DNA from: Bacteroidota bacterium
GTDB taxonomy: Bacteria > Bacteroidota > Bacteroidia > Bacteroidales > UBA10428
NCBI GenBank assembly: GCA_017860375.1
Contig: JAGDMB010000047.1
Span: forward strand, 1 to 11,788
DNA length: 11,788 bases
Direction of reading: 5' to 3'
Shown here: piece by piece, positions 6,076 through 11,788 of the stretch
How the letters are laid out: every line of letters begins with the position of its first letter
Position numbering within the stretch: position 1 is the first letter of the stretch
Notes under the pieces: generated by a model
Seen by the model: only the letters and a program-made list of their open reading frames with translations
Told to the model about the DNA's origin: nothing
The model's database searches: none
Made by a program: the position numbers and the translations under genes

Positions 6076-9000
6076 GCCTTTCCTCATTAAGCATTCGCAG
6101 GCCGGTGCTGGCTACCGTAATGACCCTCATTATCCTGATCTTCGGAGCCATTGGTTTAACCTTTCTTGGCGTTCGTGAATTTCCCAATGTCGACCGACCC
6201 ATCGTAACGGTAAGTACATCGTATGTCGGGGCAAATGCCGATGTCATTGAAACCCAGATCACCGAACCATTGGAACAGGCCATTAACGGCATTCCCGGCA
6301 TCCGCTCCATGATGAGTTCGAGCCGCGATGGTTCCAGCCGCATTACCATCGAATTTGACCTGAACATTGACCTTGAAACGGCCGCCAACGATGTCCGCGA
6401 TAAAGTTGCCGGAACCCGGGGACAACTTCCCGGCGATGCGGAGCCCCCGATTATTCAGAAAGCCGATGCGGATGCTGAACCCATCATCAACATCCTCATT
6501 CAGAGCAGTAAACGGTCCATAATGGAGACTTCGGACATTGCCGAAAATGTATTCAAGGAAAGGCTGCAAACCATAAAAGGGGTCAGTGGTGTTTTTGTAT
6601 GGGGGAGCAAGCGTCCGGCCATGCGGCTTTGGATGGATCCTGCACAATTGTCTGCTTATAACCTTACACCAATTGATGTAAGGGATGCGTTGACCCGCGA
6701 AAACGTGGAACTTCCCTCCGGACTGATCGAAGGCAACCTCACCGAGCTCTCCGTGCGCACCATGGGCAGACTTGTTACCCCTGCTGATTTTAATAATCTT
6801 ATCCTCAAACAGGAAGGAGATAAAATTGTCAGGTTCAGCGATATAGGCCATGCTGAGCTGGGACCTGAAAATCTCCGTACCGCGCTTCTGCGGGACGGTA
6901 TACCAACGGCTGGTTGTGTTGTGATTCCACAGCCCGGTTCCAACCACATCGAAATTGTCGATGAAGTATACCGGCAGGTGGAACAAATTAAAAAGGATCT
7001 TCCCCCGGATATTATGACTTCCGTTGGCTTTGATAACACAACCTATATCCGGAAATCCATCGGTGAAGTGGAAGAAACCATCTTTTTTGCTTTCTTGCTG
7101 GTGATCCTGATCATATTCCTGTTTCTGAGGGAATGGAGAACAACCCTTATCCCCGTGATCGCCATTCCGGTATCACTGATCGGTGCATTCTTTATACTTT
7201 ACATTGCAGGTTATTCCATCAACGTATTGACATTACTGGGAGTAGTGTTGTCCATAGGTCTTGTGGTGGACGATGCCATCATTGTCCTTGAAAACATCTA
7301 TACAAAAGTGGAAAAGGGCATGTCACCCCTGGAGGCTGGCATGAAAGGATCAGCCGAGATTTTCTTTGCTGTTATTGCCACCACCATTACCCTGGTTGCG
7401 GTTTTTACTCCTATCATTTTCCTCCAGGGTACTACAGGAAGGTTATTCCGCGAATTCTCCTTTGTGATCTCCGGTGCCGTTCTTATTTCTGCCTTTATTG
7501 CCCTTACCATCACGCCGATGCTGGCGACAAGGATTCTCAAACCGCACCATACCGGGAACTGGCTCTACCGGAAGACAGAACCTTTTTTTGTAGGGCTTAT
7601 CAACGGCTACGGTGAATCGTTGAAGAAATTCATGAAAAACCGCTGGATTGCTATTCCTGTTATGGGAATAACCCTGGTGCTGATCGTCATTATCTGGCGG
7701 TTTCTTCCCGCTGAAATGGCGCCCCTGGAAGACCGTTCCAATCTCAGGATCAACGCCACTGCCCAGGAAGGGGCTACGTACGAGTATATGCAAAAGTACA
7801 TGGATGAATTGTATAGGCTGACAAAAAAAGAAGTCCCGGAGGCCGTGGGGATCATTTCTATGATTTCACCCGGTTTTGCCGGAACTGCAAACAACGGTAA
7901 CCTGCGCATTATTCTTACCGATCGTGAAAAGCGTAAACGTTCGCAACAGGAAATTGCGGATAATCTGTCTCCATCTGTAAAGAGACTTATCGGAGCCCGT
8001 ACCTTCGTTATCCAGCAGCAAACATTCGGAAGCCGCCGTACCGCGCTCCCTGTGCAATTTGTCATCCAGGCCCAGGATATTGAAAAGCTGAAAGCCGTTT
8101 TGCCCCGCTTTTTGTCCGAAGCATCGGAAAGCGATATTTTCCAGGTTGTCGATGTGGACCTCAAATTCAACAAGCCCGAAATAAGGGTACACATAAACCG
8201 TGAAAAGGCCGTGTTGCTTGGCGTTTCTACACGTAATATCGGACAGACACTGCAGCTCGCACTAAGCGGCACCCGTTTTGGCTATTTTGTCATGAACGGT
8301 AAACAATACCAGGTTCTTGGCCAGTTCGAAAGAACGAACCGGAGCGCACCTATCGATTTAAAGTCGATCTATGTGAAAAATAATACCGGCCAGATGATCC
8401 AGCTTGATAACCTGGTAACACTGGAAGAAGAAAGCAGTCCACCGCAATTGTTCCATTACAACCGCTATATGTCGGCCACGGTATCTGCCGGTCTGGTTAA
8501 GGGTACGACTATCAGCCAGGGAATTGCAGAGATGGACCGCATTGCGGAACGCGTGCTGGATGACACATATTCCACAGCACTTGCCGGAGACTCCAAAGAT
8601 TTTGCCGAAAGTTCTTCCAGCCTTCTTTTTGCCTTTGCCCTGGCACTGGTACTGATTTACCTTGTGCTGGCCGCTCAGTTCGAAAGTTTCCGCGATCCCC
8701 TCATCATCATGTTTACTGTACCCCTGGCCTTATCGGGAGCCCTGATTTTTCTATGGTACTTTAACCAGACCATGAATATTTTCAGCCAGATCGGTATCAT
8801 TATGCTCATCGGACTGGTAGCCAAGAACGGTATTCTGATGGTGGAATTTGCCAACCAGCGTAAAAGCGGCGGATTAAGCCGTGAAAATGCCATTGTTACG
8901 GCAGCAGTGGCAAGGTTTCGCCCCATTCTCATGACAAGCATGGCGACGATCCTCGGGACACTTCCCATTGCCCTGGCACTGGGAGCCGGCTCTGAAAGCA

Positions 9001-9167
9001 GGGTTTCCATGGGTATCGCGGTAGTGGGAGGGCTTATCTTTTCGACCTTTCTGACGCTGTATATCGTCCCTGCCATGTATACCTACCTTTCGGAAAAATC
9101 AAAGTCGGTTTCGAATGTGGAATTATTATCGGATAACAATAAACAGGATGAGAATTCAAATTCCTGA
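6072..9167 (+). CDS. RND multidrug efflux transporter permease (HAE1/AcrB family)
   Basis: This 1031-residue inner-membrane pump of the resistance-nodulation-division superfamily should export hydrophobic compounds by proton antiport as a trimer. The length and internal duplication fit the HAE1 family (AcrB/MdtB-like). The N-terminal SIRRPVLATVMTLIILIFG starts helix 1, followed by a large periplasmic porter loop (about 35-330). Helix 4 carries the proton-relay pair Asp400-Asp401 in GLVVDDAIIVLENI, equivalent to AcrB Asp407-Asp408. Helix 10 carries Lys918 in GLVAKNGILMVEFANQ, equivalent to AcrB Lys940. A second periplasmic loop spans about 550-850. All key relay residues are present, so the pump looks functional; it is HAE1 rather than a heavy-metal (HME) type. 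It overlaps the adaptor gene by 4 bp and the channel gene by about 20 bp, so all three should be one transcript. The substrates cannot be named. Confidence 0.95.
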   Translation: MSLSSLSIRRPVLATVMTLIILIFGAIGLTFLGVREFPNVDRPIVTVSTSYVGANADVIETQITEPLEQAINGIPGIRSMMSSSRDGSSRITIEFDLNIDLETAANDVRDKVAGTRGQLPGDAEPPIIQKADADAEPIINILIQSSKRSIMETSDIAENVFKERLQTIKGVSGVFVWGSKRPAMRLWMDPAQLSAYNLTPIDVRDALTRENVELPSGLIEGNLTELSVRTMGRLVTPADFNNLILKQEGDKIVRFSDIGHAELGPENLRTALLRDGIPTAGCVVIPQPGSNHIEIVDEVYRQVEQIKKDLPPDIMTSVGFDNTTYIRKSIGEVEETIFFAFLLVILIIFLFLREWRTTLIPVIAIPVSLIGAFFILYIAGYSINVLTLLGVVLSIGLVVDDAIIVLENIYTKVEKGMSPLEAGMKGSAEIFFAVIATTITLVAVFTPIIFLQGTTGRLFREFSFVISGAVLISAFIALTITPMLATRILKPHHTGNWLYRKTEPFFVGLINGYGESLKKFMKNRWIAIPVMGITLVLIVIIWRFLPAEMAPLEDRSNLRINATAQEGATYEYMQKYMDELYRLTKKEVPEAVGIISMISPGFAGTANNGNLRIILTDREKRKRSQQEIADNLSPSVKRLIGARTFVIQQQTFGSRRTALPVQFVIQAQDIEKLKAVLPRFLSEASESDIFQVVDVDLKFNKPEIRVHINREKAVLLGVSTRNIGQTLQLALSGTRFGYFVMNGKQYQVLGQFERTNRSAPIDLKSIYVKNNTGQMIQLDNLVTLEEESSPPQLFHYNRYMSATVSAGLVKGTTISQGIAEMDRIAERVLDDTYSTALAGDSKDFAESSSSLLFAFALALVLIYLVLAAQFESFRDPLIIMFTVPLALSGALIFLWYFNQTMNIFSQIGIIMLIGLVAKNGILMVEFANQRKSGGLSRENAIVTAAVARFRPILMTSMATILGTLPIALALGAGSESRVSMGIAVVGGLIFSTFLTLYIVPAMYTYLSEKSKSVSNVELLSDNNKQDENSNS

Positions 9168-10602
9168 CATCTGGCGGAAGCGTCCGCTTTTGCCTTACTT
9201 TATGTTACTTGCTCCCCGTATCTGGCGCAAACGTCCGCTTTTGCCTTACTTTATATTACTTGCTCCCCGCATCTGGCGCAAGCGTCCGCTTTTGCCTTAC
9301 TTTGCCCTGCTTGCTCTGTTCGTAATTTCCTTCCCCCGATCTTCCTATGCGCAGGATTCTTTAAGCTTCGGTGAATGCATCTCCATTGGTCTTGAACGGA
9401 ATTACTCGCTCAAGATGGTGAAGAATACGGAACAAATGGCCCGCAACGATCAAAAATTCGGTGTGATGATCATGATGCCCACCCTTGCGGCCACGGGAAC
9501 CCTCAACAATTCCATTATAGACTCCAAACAACAATTGTTTTCAGGTGAAGTCCGGGAGCGTGACAATGCAAAATCCAACTCCCTGAATGCCAATATAGCA
9601 CTCAACTGGACGATCTTTGACGGCTTCGGTATGTTTGTTCAGTACCGCCAGCTCAACGAAATCCTTGATATGGGAGAAATGACCACCCGGTTGACCCTAG
9701 AAAATCTGATGGCGGACATCGGCACGCAATATTATTTATACCTGCAGCATTTGAAACGGTTAAAGACGCTGAAATATGTTATGAACCTTTCGAAGGAACG
9801 GCTGCGCATCACCGAGGAAAAATACCGTATCGGCTACCAGTCGAAACTCGATTTTCAGCAGGCCAAAGTGGAATATCATACCGATTCATCTCTATACCTG
9901 CAAGAGATTCAGATCCTGGAAGAAGCCCGGTTGCAATTGAACCGCATACTGGCTTTGGATCCGGATACCCTGTTGGTTATTGAAGATACGATCGTTATAG
10001 AATACGGTATTCTTTATGAGGATTTGCTGCAACTCACCATGGAAAACAATACAAGCCTGCAGATTGAAAGAAAGAAACAAATTCTTTCTGAACTGGATAT
10101 GAAACTTATCAATTCAAAAATGTATCCGGTCCTCCGGCTGAACGGAGGCTACAATTTCACGAAAAGTGAAGCGCAGGCCGGGGTTCTGTTGGAAAACAAG
10201 CAGGCAGGATGGAATTATGGAGCTACCCTTTCTTATCCCCTTTTTGACCGGCTGGACGTGCACCGGCAGCGCAAAAATGCCAAACTCGAAACAGAGAATT
10301 CCAGACTCGGCCTGGAAAACCTTGAACAGGAAGTTTTAACGAACCTGAATGAGATTTACCTTGCCTACCAGGATGGCATCAAGCTGGTGGAACTTGAGAA
10401 GCAGAATCTCAATGTGGCCCATGACAATTTAAATATCGCGATGGAACGGTTCCGTTTAGGCAATTTGTCGGGTATTGAAATGCGCGAGATCGAGCGTACC
10501 TACCTCGACGCCGAATACCGGCTTCTGGTTGCACAATACCAGGCAAAACTGGCCGAGATCTCCCTGAAACAGATCAGCGGAAGAATCCAGGAGTATCTTT
10601 AG
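9148..10602 (+). CDS. TolC-family outer-membrane efflux channel with repeated N-terminal extension
   Basis: This is the outer-membrane factor of the RND system, which should form a trimeric beta-barrel plus periplasmic alpha-helical tunnel. From the ATG at 9148 it is 484 residues. The N-terminus is unusual: residues 8-24, 25-41 and 42-58 are three copies of a 17-residue unit (IWRKRPLLPYF.LLA..), the last running into a signal peptide that should be cleaved after SSYA (residue 68), giving a mature QDSLSFGECISIGLERNYSL start. Two outer-membrane efflux protein (OEP) domains follow, the first around the strand INLNW-type segment ANIALNWTIFDGFGMFVQYR and its long helices, the second around YGATLSYPLFDRLDVHRQRK, ending EISLKQISGRIQEYL. 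An ATG at 9115 would add 11 residues, and an ATG at 9202 would start inside the first repeat. The 9148 start is chosen because it gives the shorter overlap and has AGG upstream, but the true start is uncertain. Confidence 0.9.
   Translation: MRIQIPDIWRKRPLLPYFMLLAPRIWRKRPLLPYFILLAPRIWRKRPLLPYFALLALFVISFPRSSYAQDSLSFGECISIGLERNYSLKMVKNTEQMARNDQKFGVMIMMPTLAATGTLNNSIIDSKQQLFSGEVRERDNAKSNSLNANIALNWTIFDGFGMFVQYRQLNEILDMGEMTTRLTLENLMADIGTQYYLYLQHLKRLKTLKYVMNLSKERLRITEEKYRIGYQSKLDFQQAKVEYHTDSSLYLQEIQILEEARLQLNRILALDPDTLLVIEDTIVIEYGILYEDLLQLTMENNTSLQIERKKQILSELDMKLINSKMYPVLRLNGGYNFTKSEAQAGVLLENKQAGWNYGATLSYPLFDRLDVHRQRKNAKLETENSRLGLENLEQEVLTNLNEIYLAYQDGIKLVELEKQNLNVAHDNLNIAMERFRLGNLSGIEMREIERTYLDAEYRLLVAQYQAKLAEISLKQISGRIQEYL
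9169..9321 (+). repeat. Three tandem 51-bp in-frame repeats in the channel gene
   Basis: The copies are 9169-9219, 9220-9270 and 9271-9321. Copies 1 and 2 differ at four of 51 positions. Copy 3 is near-identical for its first 33 bases and then diverges into the signal-peptide core. Each copy contains CGTCCGCTTTTGCCTTACTT, and the core AAGCGTCCGCTT (copies 1 and 3) is a near-perfect inverted repeat with a 2-base centre. In copy 1, GCGGA (9174-9178) and TCCGC (9183-9187) also pair. The unit length is a multiple of three, so gain or loss of copies keeps the reading frame. It encodes IWRKRPLLPYF followed by a hydrophobic patch. Confidence 0.92.
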
Positions 10603-10632
10603 TAGAAGGGACGAGGGAAAAGTCCTTAGGAA

Positions 10633-10703
10633 GACCTGCCGGAGTCCGGAGGTCCCGGAAGAATCTGTTGAAAGGCCGACCTGCCGGAGTCCGGAGGTCC
10701 CGG
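10633..10703. repeat. Pair of identical 26-bp GC-rich direct repeats with internal dyad
   Basis: Copies lie at 10633-10658 and 10678-10703, spaced 45 bp start to start and separated by 19 bp. Each begins GACCTGCCGGAGTCCGGAGG and ends TCCCGG. Similarity extends a few bases past the end (AAGAATCTG against CAGAGTCTG). Inside each copy, ACCT pairs with AGGT and CCGG with CCGG around a short loop, with one bulged G, so each could fold into a small hairpin. Position just behind an operon fits an interspersed palindromic repeat of the REP/BIME type or an mRNA 3'-end stabiliser; neither is proven. Confidence 0.85.
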
Positions 10704-10774
10704 CAGAGTCTGCGGAGCTAATCTGTTGCGGGCAGAAATGACAAATACCCATTCTCAAAAAAAGAATTAATCCT

Positions 10775-10782
10775 TACCTTTA
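10775..10782 (+). promoter_or_regulatory. Possible -7 promoter box for ftcD
   Basis: TACCTTTA differs at one position from the Bacteroidota -7 consensus TAnnTTTG and lies 35 bp before the ftcD ATG, the same spacing as the better box before the efflux operon. A -33 TTTG is not evident. Confidence 0.3.
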
Positions 10783-10817
10783 ACCGTTTTCCGAATCTTA
10801 TTTATCCGGTACAAAAT

Positions 10818-11788
10818 ATGAAACAACTCATCGAATGTGTCCCCAACTTCAGCGAGGGGTGCAATATGAAGATCATCGGCCAGATCACGGCAGAGATAAA
10901 AAAGGTGGAAGGAGTCAAACTGCTGGATGTGGATCCGGGAAAAGCCACCAACCGCACTGTAGTTACCTTTGTGGGCGAGCCTTACGCCGTATGTGAAGCC
11001 GCTTTCAGGGCCGTAAAAAAGGCATCGGAAGGGATCGATATGCGAAACCATCATGGTGAGCATCCCCGCTTCGGGGCCACCGATGTATGTCCACTTGTAC
11101 CGGTTTCCAACATTACCATGGAGGAGGTTGTTGTGTATGCCCGGAAACTGGCCCGGCGCATTGGTGAGGAACTGGGGATCCCGGTATATTGCTATGAATT
11201 CGCTGCCTTCGAGGAAAAACGACGCAATCTTGCCAATTGCCGCCAGGGTGAATATGAAGGGCTGGCAAAGAAAATCGCTTCAAAAGAATGGAAACCCGAC
11301 TTCGGCCCTTCTGCCTGGAATGATTCGGTTGCCCTTTCCGGAGCAACCGCCGTGGGGGCAAGGAATTTCCTTATAGCCTACAACGTAAACCTGAATACAA
11401 CCTCTGTCCGGAGGGCCAATGCGGTTGCCTTTGATATCCGGGAAAAAGGAAGAGTTAAACGGGAAGGGGATCCGGTGAACGGCAAGATCATAACCGATGC
11501 AAAGGGTGAGCCGCTATATGAGCCGGGATTGCTGAAAGCGGTAAAAGCAATCGGATGGTATATTGAAGAATACGGTATTGCCCAGATCTCCATTAACCTT
11601 ACCGACCTGTCCGTCACCCCCCTTCACATTGCTTTTGATGCAGCCTGTGAACAGGCTGAAAAAAGGGGATTGCGGGTCACCGGATCGGAGATCATCGGAG
11701 TATTACCCCTTAGTGCAATGCTGGAAGCCGGAAAGTATTTTCTTGAGAAACAAAACAGGTCTACCGGTATTCCCGAAAAAGAGATCAT
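10818..11788 (+). CDS. ftcD: Glutamate formimidoyltransferase (3' end outside window)
   Basis: This cytoplasmic enzyme of histidine degradation should transfer the formimino group of N-formimino-L-glutamate to tetrahydrofolate, giving glutamate and 5-formimino-tetrahydrofolate. The frame is open for 323 codons to the right edge. The N-terminal subdomain begins MKQLIECVPNFSEG and contains LLDVDPGKATNRTVVTFVG (36-54). HHGEHPRFGATDVCPLVP (78-95) includes His82, the position of the catalytic base in the mammalian enzyme. The C-terminal subdomain is seen in FGPSAWNDSVALSGATAVGA and in ISINLTDLSVTPLHIAFDAA. The visible part covers essentially the whole transferase domain. Because the end is cut, it cannot be decided whether this is a stand-alone enzyme or one fused to the cyclodeaminase domain, as in the bifunctional protein. 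The ATG at 10818 is the first in frame and gives the expected family N-terminus. Other hut genes may follow beyond the edge. Confidence 0.95.
   Translation, partial: MKQLIECVPNFSEGCNMKIIGQITAEIKKVEGVKLLDVDPGKATNRTVVTFVGEPYAVCEAAFRAVKKASEGIDMRNHHGEHPRFGATDVCPLVPVSNITMEEVVVYARKLARRIGEELGIPVYCYEFAAFEEKRRNLANCRQGEYEGLAKKIASKEWKPDFGPSAWNDSVALSGATAVGARNFLIAYNVNLNTTSVRRANAVAFDIREKGRVKREGDPVNGKIITDAKGEPLYEPGLLKAVKAIGWYIEEYGIAQISINLTDLSVTPLHIAFDAACEQAEKRGLRVTGSEIIGVLPLSAMLEAGKYFLEKQNRSTGIPEKEI

Larger units (their letters stand above)
10603..10817 (+). other. Intergenic region between the efflux operon and ftcD
   Basis: This 215-bp spacer has no supported gene. Its first half is GC-rich and made largely of two repeat copies with flanking similarity (ATCTGTTG recurs after each). 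Its second half is A/T-rich and probably holds the ftcD promoter. No hairpin followed by a T-run was found, so no classical intrinsic terminator can be called for the efflux operon. Confidence 0.7.

Noticed and set aside
6156..6986. Open frame of 276 codons on the minus strand
   Set aside because: It lies fully antisense to the RND pump gene, its protein has no recognisable family pattern, and the plus-strand frame has all expected pump motifs.
7607..8272. Open frame of 221 codons on the minus strand
   Set aside because: It is antisense to the pump gene, Ser/Arg-rich and of low-quality composition; a shadow of the real gene.
10633..10703. Possible minimal CRISPR array: two identical 26-bp repeats with a 19-bp spacer
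   Set aside because: There are only two copies, the spacer shares sequence with the flank, the repeat is strongly self-complementary, and no cas gene is present.
10456..10758. Minus-strand open frame with a repeated GTSGLRQV peptide
   Set aside because: The peptide repeat is just the translation of the 26-bp DNA repeats, and the frame runs into the 3' end of the channel gene. There is no independent sign of coding.

Overview
The window looks like chromosomal DNA of a Bacteroidota bacterium, most likely a Bacteroidales-type environmental or gut lineage. The reasons are an ECF sigma factor of the kind expanded in that phylum, A/T-rich leaders without Shine-Dalgarno sequences, several perfect matches to the Bacteroidota -7 promoter element (TAnnTTTG), a FucP/GluP-type sugar permease, and protein sequences typical of the group. 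The genus cannot be read from the sequence. No rRNA, tRNA, transposase, CRISPR array or phage gene was seen.

Layout. (1) 3-1621, plus strand: the 3' part of a sugar MFS permease, then a sugar-1-phosphate nucleotidyltransferase 20 bp later; together they look like the end of a sugar uptake and activation operon. (2) 1646-4775, minus strand, converging on the first block: an ECF sigma factor with a probable TTG start, a large membrane-anchored SGNH hydrolase with C-terminal TPR repeats, and a 49-residue DUF5989/SxtK-like membrane protein at 1646-1795. (3) 4776-4977: a divergent intergenic region with two identical TACCTTTG promoter-like boxes and an 18-bp imperfect palindrome. (4) 4978-10602, plus strand: a complete tripartite RND efflux operon (periplasmic adaptor, HAE1-type inner-membrane pump, TolC-family outer-membrane channel), with overlaps at both junctions. 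(5) 10603-10817: an intergenic region with two identical 26-bp GC-rich repeats. (6) 10818 to the right edge: glutamate formimidoyltransferase (ftcD) of histidine degradation, cut by the window end.

How the genes work together. The three efflux genes encode one envelope-spanning pump: the RND protein should use the proton gradient, the adaptor should bridge the periplasm, and the channel should open through the outer membrane. The minus-strand block pairs a small DUF5989 protein with an SGNH hydrolase. This resembles the sxtK-sxtL part of the conserved carbamoyltransferase-SxtJ-SxtK-SGNH neighbourhood, but no carbamoyltransferase or SxtJ gene lies in this window.

The two least ordinary observations are that partial SxtK/SGNH module and a triple in-frame 51-bp tandem repeat at the 5' end of the channel gene. 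The repeat adds three copies of a positively charged plus hydrophobic 17-residue unit in front of, and merging into, the signal peptide.
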